Source: Cupriavidus numazuensis
GTDB taxonomy: Bacteria > Pseudomonadota > Gammaproteobacteria > Burkholderiales > Burkholderiaceae
Direction: 5' to 3'
Assembly (NCBI RefSeq): GCF_905397435.1
Contig: NZ_CAJPVI010000016.1
Coordinates: 62,001-126,000, forward strand
Length of the DNA stretch: 64,000 nt
Shown here: one piece after another, positions 46,417 to 54,879 of the stretch
How the letters are laid out: every line of letters begins with the position of its first letter
How positions within the stretch are numbered: position 1 is the stretch's first letter
Position numbers and translations under genes: made by a program
The notes under the pieces: model-generated
Told to the model about the DNA's origin: nothing
The model's input: only the letters and a program-made list of their open reading frames with translations
Database searches by the model: none

Positions 46417-47457
46417 ATGAGCGCGCATCAGGCATCCGGCGACAGCGACATCCCGTTCGCGGGGCTGACGCCAGAACTGATCCTTGACGCGCTGGATTCG
46501 TCGGGCATGCGCACCGACGGCCGGCTGCTGGCGCTCAACAGCTACGAGAACCGCGTCTGGCAGGTCGGCATCGAGGACGCCGCACCCGTGGTCGCCAAGT
46601 TCTACCGGCCCGGCCGATGGACCGACGCCGCCATCCTCGAAGAGCACGCCTTCGTGCAACAGCTTGCCGACGCCGAGATCCCGGCGGTGCCCGCGCTGGC
46701 TGGCCCGGACGGCAGTGCGCTGCAATACCATGCCGGCTTCCGCTTCGCGGTCTTCGCGCGCTGCGGTGGCCGTGAGCCCGAGCTGGACCGTGCGGATACG
46801 CTGACCTGGCTCGGCCGCTTTATCGGCCGCATTCATGCCGTGGGCGCGACGAACGCCTATCAGGCACGTCCGGCGCTCGATCCGGATACGTACGGTGTGG
46901 CATCGCGCGACTGGCTGCTCGCGCACGACTGCATTCCCGCCGATCTGCTCGCGCCATGGCAGACCGTCGTCGATCTCGCGCTGGATGGCGTGCGCCGTTG
47001 CTATGACCGCGCCGGTGACGTCCGCCTGCTGCGCGCGCATGGCGACTGCCATCGCGGCAATGTGCTGTGGATCGATGGCGATGACGTCCGGGCGACGGGC
47101 CTCACCGCAGCCGGCCCGCATTTCGTCGACTTCGACGACAGCCGCATGGCCCCGGCCGTGCAGGACCTGTGGATGCTGCTCGAAGGCGACCGTGCCGCCA
47201 TGCAGGACCAGCTCGCCGATATCGTCGCGGGTTATGAAGACTTTGCCGAGTTCGCGCCACGCGAACTCTGGCTCGTGGAAGCGCTGCGCACCTTGCGCCT
47301 GCTCCACTACAGCGCGTGGCTGGCCAGCCGCTGGCGCGATCCCGCGTTTCCGGCGGCGTTCCCTTGGTTCGGGACGGCGCGCTACTGGCAGGACCGCATC
47401 CTGGAACTGCGCGAGCAAGTCGCGCTGATGGAAGAAGCGCCCCTGTGGGGCGCCTGA
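46417..47457 (+). CDS. srkA: Stress response serine/threonine kinase (YihE family)
   Basis: A 346-residue kinase of the YihE/SrkA family with an aminoglycoside-phosphotransferase-like fold, reported to counteract MazF-type killing and envelope stress in E. coli. Visible features: N-lobe LLALNSYENRVWQVGIED near residue 35, VVAKFYRPGRW (ATP-site Lys), the catalytic loop LRAHGDCHRGNVLW near residue 205, and FVDFDDSRMAPAVQDLWML (metal-binding DFD). No signal peptide, so cytoplasmic. It follows rhlE after 19 bases and is convergent with uspA. Confidence 0.95.
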   Translation: MSAHQASGDSDIPFAGLTPELILDALDSSGMRTDGRLLALNSYENRVWQVGIEDAAPVVAKFYRPGRWTDAAILEEHAFVQQLADAEIPAVPALAGPDGSALQYHAGFRFAVFARCGGREPELDRADTLTWLGRFIGRIHAVGATNAYQARPALDPDTYGVASRDWLLAHDCIPADLLAPWQTVVDLALDGVRRCYDRAGDVRLLRAHGDCHRGNVLWIDGDDVRATGLTAAGPHFVDFDDSRMAPAVQDLWMLLEGDRAAMQDQLADIVAGYEDFAEFAPRELWLVEALRTLRLLHYSAWLASRWRDPAFPAAFPWFGTARYWQDRILELREQVALMEEAPLWGA

Positions 47458-47503
47458 AGCATCAGGGCTGCCGCATTGGCGTCAGCCCCCGGGCCTGTTC
47501 CGT

Positions 47504-47941
47504 TCAGGACTTCTCGGGTGCCTTGACCAGCAACACCGGGCAGTCGCTCTGCGCGAGCACGCGTCCGGCGACCGAACCGATCACCGCATCAAAGAACGAG
47601 CCGCGGCCGTGCGTGCCCATGATGATGGCCTGCGCATCCACCGAACGCGCGTAGGTCACGATGCACTCGGGCGCGAACCCGTGCAGCGCGTGGCGCTCGA
47701 ACGGCACGCCGGCACCCGACAGGATGTCGCACACGCCCGCCATGGCCTTGTCGCTGGCCTCCTGGTGCCAGGCGTCGATGGTTTCCTTGCTGACGAACGC
47801 ACGAACCTGGCCACTGACTTCGGGTGCGACGTGCACCACGTGCACGGTGAAGCCGGTTTGCAGCAGCTTGCCTTCGGCAATGAAGCGGGCGGCAGCGTCG
47901 CTGAAGGCCGAACCGTCGGTCGCGAGCACGATATTGGACAT
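47504..47941 (-). CDS. Universal stress protein
   Basis: A 145-residue UspA-fold protein. It starts MSNIVLATDGSAFSDAAARFI, and the ATP-binding pattern of the Usp class, GTHGRGSFFDAVIGSVAGRV (GxxGxxxxxxxxxGS), appears near residue 108. It ends SDCPVLLVKAPEKS. ATP-binding type is therefore likely. An AGGAG site lies 7 bases upstream of the ATG. The long upstream region contains a possible TTGAT half-site of Crp/Fnr type about 140 bases away, not enough to assign a regulator. It is the only minus-strand gene between srkA and caiB-like gene. Confidence 0.93.
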   Translation of the reverse strand: MSNIVLATDGSAFSDAAARFIAEGKLLQTGFTVHVVHVAPEVSGQVRAFVSKETIDAWHQEASDKAMAGVCDILSGAGVPFERHALHGFAPECIVTYARSVDAQAIIMGTHGRGSFFDAVIGSVAGRVLAQSDCPVLLVKAPEKS

Positions 47942-48298
47942 GGCGGGAATCTCCTGGATGGGGGCGCTGTACGGATACGCCAGGTTTTAGGATAGGCAGG
48001 ATCGGCCACCGCGTGGTTCCATGTGCGGTGACGGGCTGTCTGACACCATCATCGCAGCAAGTCTTTCGTCACAATCCGACATAGATCAAGAAATTCGGAA
48101 TTCCCTTATTGGCGGGAGAGTTCGGATTGGTCAAGACATCTGACACATTTGGCCATTGCTGCCCCGCTACGTGCCCGCTTAGCATGTGCCCAGCCCGGCT
48201 GGGACCGCCGCGACATGGCGCCCGGCTTTTTCATCCCAGAACACACAAGGCGATTGCGCCCGGCCCGGCCGGCGCGATGCCTGGACGGAGACAGCAAC
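47942..48298. other. Divergent intergenic region between uspA-type and CaiB-type genes
   Basis: About 357 bases without a convincing ORF. It must hold promoters for the minus-strand universal stress gene and the plus-strand CoA-transferase-family gene. I note TTGATCTATGTC on the minus strand (complement of 48078-48089), half of an Fnr-type palindrome, and an AT-richer patch at 48080-48130. Nothing else stands out. Confidence 0.5.
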
Positions 48299-49360
48299 AT
48301 GAGCGAGCGCGGCAACCTCCTGCCCCTGCGTGGCATCAAGGTAGTGGAATTTGAAGGTATTGGCCCGGGCCCGCTGTGTGGCGCCATGCTCGCTGGCCTC
48401 GGTGCGGAGGTCACGCTGGTGACGCGCCCGGTCGCCCCGGACGCGCGCCGCATCCTGCGCGGCCAGGACGTGCCGGCCGAGATGGAACTGGAGCACGGCA
48501 AGGCCGTGGTGCAGCTGAACCTGAAGTCCGCCGAAGGCGTCGCCGCCGCGCTGGACCTCGTGGCGGGCGCCGACGCGCTGATCGAGGGGCTGCGCCCCGG
48601 TGCGATGGAACGCCTGGGCCTGGGCCCGGCCGAATGCCATGCGCGTAACCCGCAGCTCGTGTACGGCCGCATGACCGGCTGGGGCCAAACCGGCCCGCTC
48701 GCGCAGAGCGCCGGGCATGACCTCAACTACATCGCGCTGACCGGCCTGCTGTCGATGGCTGCGCGCGACGACGCGTTGCCGATGGTGCCGCCCACCGTGG
48801 TGGGTGATGCCACCGGCGCGCTCGGTCTGGCGTTCGGCATCACGAGCGCCATCCTGAACGCGCGCTCGAGCGGGCAGGGTTGCGTGGTCGATGCCGCCAT
48901 TACCGATATCGTCGCCATGCTGGGCTCGCTGGTGCAGGTGTCGCGTGCGGCCGGAACGCTCGGCGGGCCGCAGCCCAGCGCGTTCCATGACTCGCCGTTC
49001 TACGACGTCTTTGCCTGTTCCGATGGCCGCGCGATCACGCTCGGCGCGCTGGAGCCGCAGTTCTATCGCGAACTGCTCGAACGGCTCGAACTGACCGACA
49101 TCGATCCGGCCGCGCAGTACGACCGTGCCCAATGGCCGGCGGTGAAGGCACGTATCACGGCGCTCATTGCGTCGAAGCCCAGCACGCACTGGGAATCGCT
49201 GCTCGGCGGCACCGATGTCTGCTTTGCCCGCGTCCTGACGCTGGACGAGGCCGCACGCCATCCGCACAACCAGGCGCGCGGCACCTATCGCCTGTACCAG
49301 CAGGGCGATCGCGAGGTGGCGCGCTCCGCGCCGGCGCCGCGCTTCACTGCGGCCAAGTAA
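48299..49360 (+). CDS. CaiB/BaiF family CoA-transferase-like protein, probable alpha-methylacyl-CoA racemase
   Basis: A 353-residue enzyme of the CaiB/BaiF (family III) superfamily. N-terminal LRGIKVVEFEGIGPGPLCGAMLAGLGAEVTLV is the CoA-binding entry. RMTGWGQTGPLAQSAGHDLNYIALTG, near residue 120, closely follows the alpha-methylacyl-CoA racemase active-site block with its His and Asp. Length (353) is typical of racemases and shorter than most transferases (about 400). GRAITLGALEPQFYREL lies near residue 243. The ATG at 48299 follows GGAG. The next gene is a CMD-family protein, suggesting a small catabolic set. Substrate unknown. Confidence 0.88.
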   Translation: MSERGNLLPLRGIKVVEFEGIGPGPLCGAMLAGLGAEVTLVTRPVAPDARRILRGQDVPAEMELEHGKAVVQLNLKSAEGVAAALDLVAGADALIEGLRPGAMERLGLGPAECHARNPQLVYGRMTGWGQTGPLAQSAGHDLNYIALTGLLSMAARDDALPMVPPTVVGDATGALGLAFGITSAILNARSSGQGCVVDAAITDIVAMLGSLVQVSRAAGTLGGPQPSAFHDSPFYDVFACSDGRAITLGALEPQFYRELLERLELTDIDPAAQYDRAQWPAVKARITALIASKPSTHWESLLGGTDVCFARVLTLDEAARHPHNQARGTYRLYQQGDREVARSAPAPRFTAAK

Positions 49361-49437
49361 GCCGGACTGGCGTCGCGCCGGCAGGCGCGGGCGGGACCTT
49401 CGGATACCATGCGGCATCCATCATCCGGAGATCTGCC

Positions 49438-49848
49438 ATGACGACGCCAGTCGATACAACCGCTTATACCGACAACCCGGCCTTCGAGGCCGGCGTCAAC
49501 GTGCGCACGGAAGTCCTGGGCCCCGCCCACGTGCAGCGCGCGCTGGACGCCGCCGCCCAGCAGGGCGATACGAGCCTGCAGCAACTGGTGACCGAGTTTG
49601 CATGGGGCACGGTCTGGACCCGCGAAGGACTGGACCGCAAGCAGCGCAGCCTGGCGACGGTGTCGATGCTGATCGCGCTGAACCGTCCGCAAGAACTGGC
49701 CGGCCACCTGCGCGGCGCGCTGGTCAACGGCGTCACGCCGCAGGAATTGCGCGAACTGATGGTGCACAGCGCGGTGTACTGCGGCTTTCCAGCCGCGCTT
49801 GACGCCAGCCGCAAGCTCACCGAAGTGCTGGAAGCCGCGGGCGCATAG
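49438..49848 (+). CDS. Carboxymuconolactone decarboxylase family protein
   Basis: A 136-residue CMD/AhpD-fold protein. The family block EFAWGTVWTREGLDRKQRSLATVSMLIAL near residue 50, and the helix HLRGALVNGVTPQELRELMVHSAVYCGFPAALDA near residue 84, match 4-carboxymuconolactone decarboxylase (PcaC type). HSAVYCGFP retains one His and one Cys but no CxxC pair, so AhpD-like peroxidase activity is unlikely. It lies 77 bases downstream of the CaiB-type gene. True PcaC activity is possible, but no other protocatechuate genes are near. Confidence 0.88.
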   Translation: MTTPVDTTAYTDNPAFEAGVNVRTEVLGPAHVQRALDAAAQQGDTSLQQLVTEFAWGTVWTREGLDRKQRSLATVSMLIALNRPQELAGHLRGALVNGVTPQELRELMVHSAVYCGFPAALDASRKLTEVLEAAGA

Positions 49849-49998
49849 CTAACCGGCCTTGGGCCGGAAAAAAATTCTGAAGCGGAAATTCTCGCAACGC
49901 GTCGCGACGGCTTCGCGTTCGGATGCAGCCGTTTCAGCGCTCGGGCGTGACGCGCTGAGCCTAACCTTCGCGGTATCCATTCACCAAGGAGCCGCGAG

Positions 49999-50637
49999 TT
50001 GGACCCCATCCCGTTTGAGGAAGCCCTGATCGTCGATGCGCGGCCGGTTCCGCCCGGCGAGGCGTCGTGGCAGCTTGCGCACGCGCTCGGCGCGCGCCGG
50101 ACGCTGCTGGCCGACAATGTGCGGCAGGCCCAGCAGATGGTGCGGGAGCGCCAGCCGGAGCTGGTGGTCGTCGAGCTTGACGCGCTGGGGCAGGCCGGCA
50201 TCACGCTGATCAAGCGCCTGGCGGCGCGCCATCCGGACGTGCGGCTGCTGGTGTTGTCCGACAGCGATGCGACGATGGCGCCCGTGCAGGCGCTGCGCGC
50301 CGGCGCCCACGGCTTCGTGCCGCGGCAGCGCGATCTCGCGGAAATGGTCCAGGCGGCGCGCGGCGTGATGTCCGGCTACCTGGTCTTTCCGACGCATACG
50401 CTGGAAGCCGCGCGCAAGTTGCGCCTGCCATCGGCCGGCAAGCTCGCGCGGCTGACCGCGCGCGAGCTCACGGTGCTCCAGTACCTCGCACGCGGGCACT
50501 CCAACAAGACGATCGGCGCGCGGCTGCTGATCAGCAGCAAGACCGTCAGCACCCACAAGACCAACATCATGTGCAAGCTCAACGTGGGGTCGGTGGTCGA
50601 GATGGTCGACTATGCGCGCCAGCACCGGTTGCTGTGA
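49999..50637 (+). CDS. NarL/LuxR-type response regulator with degenerate receiver
   Basis: A 212-residue two-domain regulator. The C-terminal LuxR helix-turn-helix (KLARLTARELTVLQYLARGHSNKTIGARL...SSKTVSTHKTNIMCKLNV) is intact. The receiver (about residues 8-125) lacks the usual acidic pocket: EALIVDARPV keeps one Asp where DD is normal, the phosphorylation site reads PELVVVELDALG, which puts Glu where Asp is expected, and the conserved Lys is Arg in FVPRQRD. The start is TTG at 49999, backed by AAGGAG seven bases upstream; the first ATG is far inside. No kinase gene is adjacent. Confidence 0.88.
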   Translation: MDPIPFEEALIVDARPVPPGEASWQLAHALGARRTLLADNVRQAQQMVRERQPELVVVELDALGQAGITLIKRLAARHPDVRLLVLSDSDATMAPVQALRAGAHGFVPRQRDLAEMVQAARGVMSGYLVFPTHTLEAARKLRLPSAGKLARLTARELTVLQYLARGHSNKTIGARLLISSKTVSTHKTNIMCKLNVGSVVEMVDYARQHRLL

Positions 50638-50690
50638 TGCCTTGCGGCGAGAGATGTCGATCGACAGCGAAGCATCGGACGCCACCAAAG

Positions 50691-50727
50691 AAAAAAGCCG
50701 CGAACCCTTGCGGGATCGCGGCTTTTT
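50691..50727. terminator. Bidirectional terminator between regulator gene and tRNA-Met
   Basis: GCCGCGA and TCGCGGC (50697-50703, 50716-50722) pair around an inner CCC/GGG stem, flanked by A6 on the left and T5 on the right. It therefore ends plus-strand transcripts of the LuxR-type gene 54 bases past its stop, and minus-strand transcripts just past the tRNA-Met 3' end. Confidence 0.88.
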
Positions 50728-50734
50728 AAATAGA

Positions 50735-50811
<77 letters not shown>

Positions 50812-50884
50812 AACGAAGACCGCTATTGTACCGGTATTTTCGTGACTGTCAACACCTTATCGAGAAGATGTTTGCAGGACGTCG

Positions 50885-50917
50885 AAAAGAAAACCGGCAG
50901 GCCTTGCGGCCTGCCGG
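50885..50917 (-). terminator. Terminator after the MFS permease gene
   Basis: CCGGCAGGCC and GGCCTGCCGG form a 10-bp stem with loop TTGC (50894-50917). On the minus strand the stem is followed by TTTTCTTTT. It lies 45 bases past the stop of the MFS gene and upstream of the tRNA-Met gene, so the tRNA has its own promoter in the 75 bases between. Confidence 0.88.
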
Positions 50918-50961
50918 CTGGAGCGACCGATTACCGGGTCGGTCTTGCCTTAACCTGTTGC

Positions 50962-52659
50962 TCAGTCGTGGGCGTAAATGTCCACGTCCTTGGTTTCGCG
51001 CACGAACAGGGCGCCAATCACGAACGTGATCGCGGCGATGATGATCGGGTACCAGAGGCCATAGTAGATGTTGCCGTTCTGGGCCACCAGCGCGAACGAG
51101 ATGGTGGGCAGCAGGCCGCCGAACCAGCCGTTGCCGATATGGTAGGGCAGCGACATCGAGGTATAGCGGATGCGGGTCGGGAACAGCTCCACCAGCATGG
51201 CAGCGATCGGGCCGTACACCATCGTCACGTAGATCACCAGGATCACCAGTACGACCAGCACCATGATGGTGTTCATCTGGGCCGGATCCGCCTTGGTCGG
51301 GTAGCCCGCGGCAGCCATCGAGTCGCCGACTTCCTTCTTGAACGCGGCGATCTGCTTCTTGCTCGCGTCGTCGAAGCTATGGCCGCCCGTGACGGTGGCG
51401 TCGAACGCCTTGATCTCCTTGTCGCCGATCTTCACCGAAGCGACCGTACCGGCCGGGGCCTGCACCACTTCATAGCTTGCCGATGCCTGGGCCAGCGTAC
51501 GCTTGACGATATCGCAGGAGCTGCGGAAATCGATCTCGCGTGCGATCGGGCTGCCCTGGAACGAGCACTGCTTCGGATCGGCGGTGACCACGATCTGCGC
51601 GGTCTGCTGCGCGCGCTCGAGCGCCGGGTTGGCGTAGTGGGTCAGCGCCTTGAACAGCGGGAAGTAGGTCAGCACGGCGAGCGCGCAGCCCAGCATGATG
51701 ATCCACTTGCGGCCGATCTTGTCCGACAGCGAGCCGAAGAACAGGAAGAACGGGGTGCCGATCACCAGCGCGCCGGCAATCAGCAGGTTGGCCGTCTTGG
51801 CATCGACCTTGAGCACCTGCGTCAGGAAGAACAGCGAGTAGAACTGGCCCGTGTACCAGACCACGGCCTGGCCGGCGGTCAGGCCCAGCAGCGCCAGAAT
51901 CACGATCTTCAGGTTGCGCCACTGGCCGAAGGATTCGGTCAGCGGGGCCTTCGAGGTCTTGCCCTCTGCCTTCATGCGCTGGAATGCCGGCGACTCGCTC
52001 ATCGACAGGCGGATGTACACCGACATGGCCAGCAGCAGGATCGAGACCAGGAACGGAATGCGCCAGCCCCAGGCGTCGAAGTTCGCGCCGGTCAGCTCGC
52101 GGCACAGCAGGATCACGATCAGCGACAGGAACAGGCCCAGCGTCGCGGTGGTCTGGATCCAGGCCGTGTAGGAACCGCGCTTGCCGTGCGGCGCATGCTC
52201 GGCCACGTACGTGGCGGCACCGCCGTACTCGCCGCCGAGCGCGAGGCCCTGCAGCATGCGCAGTGCGATCAGGATGATCGGGGCAGCCCAGCCGATGGTG
52301 GCGTAACCCGGGAGCAGGCCGACGATGAACGTCGACAGGCCCATGATCAGGATCGTCACCAGGAAGGTGTACTTGCGGCCGATCATGTCGCCGAGGCGGC
52401 CGAACACCAGCGCGCCGAACGGGCGCACGATGAAGCCGGCGGCGAACGCCAGCAGCGCGAAGATGAAGGCGGAGGTCGGGTCCAGGCCGGCGAAGAACTG
52501 CTTGGCGATCACTGCCGCCAGTGAGCCGTACAGGTAAAAGTCATACCACTCGAACACCGTGCCGAGCGACGAGGCCAGAATGACCTTCTTCTCCTCGGTT
52601 GTCATCGGTGCGTTCTGCGCGCCCCCGCCGGGCATCGCTACGTTTTGCGCGTTTGCCAT
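50962..52659 (-). CDS. MFS transporter, metabolite:H+ symporter type, with a periplasmic insert
   Basis: A 565-residue inner-membrane permease of the sugar/MHS-type MFS branch. Signature segments: SSLGTVFEWYDFYLYGSLAAV near residue 30, GRLGDMIGRKYTFLVTILIMG (A-motif) near 93, RMLQGLALGGEYGGAATYVAEHAPHGKRG near 140, and FPTRIRYTSMSLPYHIGNGWFGG near 505. A hydrophilic segment of about 100 residues, holding Cys in KQCSFQG and SSCDIVK, is inserted between late spans. The start at 52659 follows GGAGGAGA; an upstream in-frame start would add 49 unlikely residues. Substrate is probably a carboxylate or betaine. Confidence 0.92.
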   Translation of the reverse strand: MANAQNVAMPGGGAQNAPMTTEEKKVILASSLGTVFEWYDFYLYGSLAAVIAKQFFAGLDPTSAFIFALLAFAAGFIVRPFGALVFGRLGDMIGRKYTFLVTILIMGLSTFIVGLLPGYATIGWAAPIILIALRMLQGLALGGEYGGAATYVAEHAPHGKRGSYTAWIQTTATLGLFLSLIVILLCRELTGANFDAWGWRIPFLVSILLLAMSVYIRLSMSESPAFQRMKAEGKTSKAPLTESFGQWRNLKIVILALLGLTAGQAVVWYTGQFYSLFFLTQVLKVDAKTANLLIAGALVIGTPFFLFFGSLSDKIGRKWIIMLGCALAVLTYFPLFKALTHYANPALERAQQTAQIVVTADPKQCSFQGSPIAREIDFRSSCDIVKRTLAQASASYEVVQAPAGTVASVKIGDKEIKAFDATVTGGHSFDDASKKQIAAFKKEVGDSMAAAGYPTKADPAQMNTIMVLVVLVILVIYVTMVYGPIAAMLVELFPTRIRYTSMSLPYHIGNGWFGGLLPTISFALVAQNGNIYYGLWYPIIIAAITFVIGALFVRETKDVDIYAHD

Positions 52660-52920
52660 GTTGTCTCCTCCGTCTGAATGGGTCACCGGTGAGGCCGCGG
52701 ACGCACCGCAAGACATGGCGCGCTGCGGAGCCGTAGCACCGGAGCTGAAAGGATTCTGGGAGGCGAAACTTACTGAGTTCTGACAAATTTCCTTGGTATT
52801 GCGCACAAAACGTCGGGGTATACGCTAGCCCGGGCGGCGCCCGAAACGGCACCTGGCGTGCTGCGCTGCGAGCGAGGATGTGCGGCAAACGCCGTGCCGT
52901 AGCGCTATCCGGGAGTGACG

Positions 52921-53241
52921 CTATGCAGCATCCTTGCTGGCATCGCCCGGATTGCCCTGCGGAAGTGGGGGGGCGTCGCGAACGCCCGTGTCAGCTTCGT
53001 CGTCGGCCCGGTTCATGCGCCAGGCATAGAGCGCCGTCATCAGGACATAGACGACCAGCGCGCCCTGGGCACCCACCCAGAACGAGAACGGCCAGCCGAA
53101 GAAATCGAAGCGCAGGTCGCGCGCGAACCAGCTCACGACAAAGGTCACGACGAACCAGACCGCGAGCAGCGCGCAGATCCAGCGCCGGTTGCGATGCCAC
53201 GAGCGTTTGAGTGCCGGATCGACGGGTGGGTGCGCGCTCAC
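52921..53241 (-). CDS. DUF4212 protein, small subunit of a sodium:solute symporter
   Basis: A 106-residue membrane protein with two hydrophobic spans (WICALLAVWFVVTFVVSWFA and GAQGALVVYVLMTALYAWRM) around LRFDFFGWPFSFWV, the DUF4212 signature. It normally partners a large VC_2705-type sodium:solute symporter encoded immediately downstream. Here no such gene follows: after 261 bases comes an MFS permease. Its ATG overlaps the histidine kinase stop by 4 bases (ATGA), so it is translated with the two-component system. The C-terminal tail is acidic and disordered. Confidence 0.9.
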   Translation of the reverse strand: MSAHPPVDPALKRSWHRNRRWICALLAVWFVVTFVVSWFARDLRFDFFGWPFSFWVGAQGALVVYVLMTALYAWRMNRADDEADTGVRDAPPLPQGNPGDASKDAA

Positions 53242-54800
53242 GCTGATGCCTCCGGTGCGGGACGGCGCAGCGTGACGCGGAATCGCGCACCGGCCAGCCG
53301 GGGCTCCTGCTGGTAGACGTGGTCCTCGATGCGGACTTCGCCGCCGTGCTGCTGCACGATCTCGCGCACGATGGCCAGGCCCAGACCGCTGCCTTCGGTG
53401 TTGGTGCCGAGCACGCGGTAGAAACGTTCCATCACGCGCTCGCGGTCCGCTGCTGCAATGCCGGGGCCGGTGTCTTCCACGTCGAGATACGCGAACGGTT
53501 CGAAGGCATCGGCGGTGACGCGCACGGTGGCGTGGCCGCCGATCGGCGTATATCGGATAGCGTTGTCGATCAGGTTGTTCAGCATTTCCGTGAGCATCAG
53601 CCGGTTGCCCTGGACCATCACCGGATGGTCGTCGGCATCGAGCCCCAGGTCGATCTGCCGGGCCCAGGCGCGCGGCAGCCAGTCCTTCACGACCTCGCGC
53701 GCGAGCGCGGCCAGGTCCAGCGCCGCCATGCTGCCGGCGCCAGCCAGGTTCTCCATGCGTGCGAGCGACAGCAATTGCGTGACCAGGTGCGCCGTGCGTT
53801 CCGAGCTGCCTGCGATCTGCGCTAGCGAGCGGCGCAATTCCTCGGGCGACTGTTCGCGCTGTGCCAGTTCGGCCTGCATGCGCAGTCCGGCCAGCGGCGT
53901 TTTCATCTGGTGCGCGGCATCGGCAATGAAGCGCTTCTGCGTTTGCACCGACTGGTCCAGCCGCGCCAGCAGTTCGTTGAACGATGCGACCAGCGGCGTG
54001 ATTTCCTGCGGTGCGGCGCGTTCGTCGATGGGGCTGGTGTCACCGGGGTTGCGTGCGCGGATGCGTTGCTGGATCGCCGTGAGCGGCGCCAGTCCGCGCG
54101 AGAGCCCGAACCACACGAGCACCACAGCCAGCGGCAGGATCACGAACTGCGGCAGGATCACGCCCTTGATGATCTCGTTGGCCAGGCGCGCGCGCTTGTC
54201 GAGGGTCTCTGCCACCTGCACCAGCACCGGCTGGTTGCCGCCTACGTTCTTGAGATCGACATAGGTATAGGCCACGCGCACGTCGTTGCCCGACACCCGG
54301 TCGTCGCGCAGCGATACCAGGCCGGGATGGCCCTCGTCCTCCTCGGACGGCAGCGGCAGGTCGTGGTCGCCGGCGACATACTCGCCGCGCTTGCCGACGA
54401 CCTGGTAGTAGATATTGTCGGTTTCGTCCGCGCGCAGGATCTCGCGCGCCGACAGCGGCAGTTGCAGCGTGACCCGGCCGTTCACTTCACGGACCTGCTG
54501 CGACAGCACGATGGCGCTGGCCTCCAGCGCACGGTCGAACGGCCCGTTGGCGATGGACTTCGCCACGAGATACGTGACGGCGATGCTCATCGGCCAGAGC
54601 AGCAGCAGCGGCGCCAGCATCCAGTCCAGGATCTCGCCGAACAGCGAACGCGGGGCAGGCTGGCCGGTGCTCTCCTCCAGGTGGGGCAGCGCATCGGCCA
54701 GGTCGGCCGGGTCGTCGGGGTCGACGGGCGTGGCGGCACCGGGTGGAGGGACGGGATCCTTGGTGGGCGGATGCCGCCATGGCAATCGCAGCAAGCTCAT
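53238..54800 (-). CDS. Sensor histidine kinase (TctE/QseC type)
   Basis: A 520-residue membrane kinase. A Pro/Asp-rich N terminus of about 50 residues precedes the first span (MLAPLLLLWPMSIAVTYLVAK, near 60-80). A periplasmic 2CSK_N-like domain runs to the second span (GVILPQFVILPLAVVLVWFG, near 220). HAMP follows, then the H box FIADAAHQMKTPLAGL near residue 300, N box NNLIDNAIRYTP, G1 DVEDTGPGIA and G2 GTNTEGSGLGLAIVREIV. All catalytic boxes are intact. It follows its response regulator by 80 bases and overlaps DUF4212 by 4. It likely senses a carboxylate or another solute. Confidence 0.94.
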   Translation of the reverse strand: MSLLRLPWRHPPTKDPVPPPGAATPVDPDDPADLADALPHLEESTGQPAPRSLFGEILDWMLAPLLLLWPMSIAVTYLVAKSIANGPFDRALEASAIVLSQQVREVNGRVTLQLPLSAREILRADETDNIYYQVVGKRGEYVAGDHDLPLPSEEDEGHPGLVSLRDDRVSGNDVRVAYTYVDLKNVGGNQPVLVQVAETLDKRARLANEIIKGVILPQFVILPLAVVLVWFGLSRGLAPLTAIQQRIRARNPGDTSPIDERAAPQEITPLVASFNELLARLDQSVQTQKRFIADAAHQMKTPLAGLRMQAELAQREQSPEELRRSLAQIAGSSERTAHLVTQLLSLARMENLAGAGSMAALDLAALAREVVKDWLPRAWARQIDLGLDADDHPVMVQGNRLMLTEMLNNLIDNAIRYTPIGGHATVRVTADAFEPFAYLDVEDTGPGIAAADRERVMERFYRVLGTNTEGSGLGLAIVREIVQQHGGEVRIEDHVYQQEPRLAGARFRVTLRRPAPEASA

Positions 54801-54879
54801 CTCGGCAAAGTGTGGGACGGTTTCGGTCGAGTGATCGGCTGCTCAGGCAGGGGCGTGGCGGGAAGATCGCGAATGCGCT

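Noticed and set aside
48076-48090. Fnr/Anr site upstream of the universal stress gene
   Set aside because: Only one half-site (TTGAT) matches; the other half matches poorly, so the site was not annotated.
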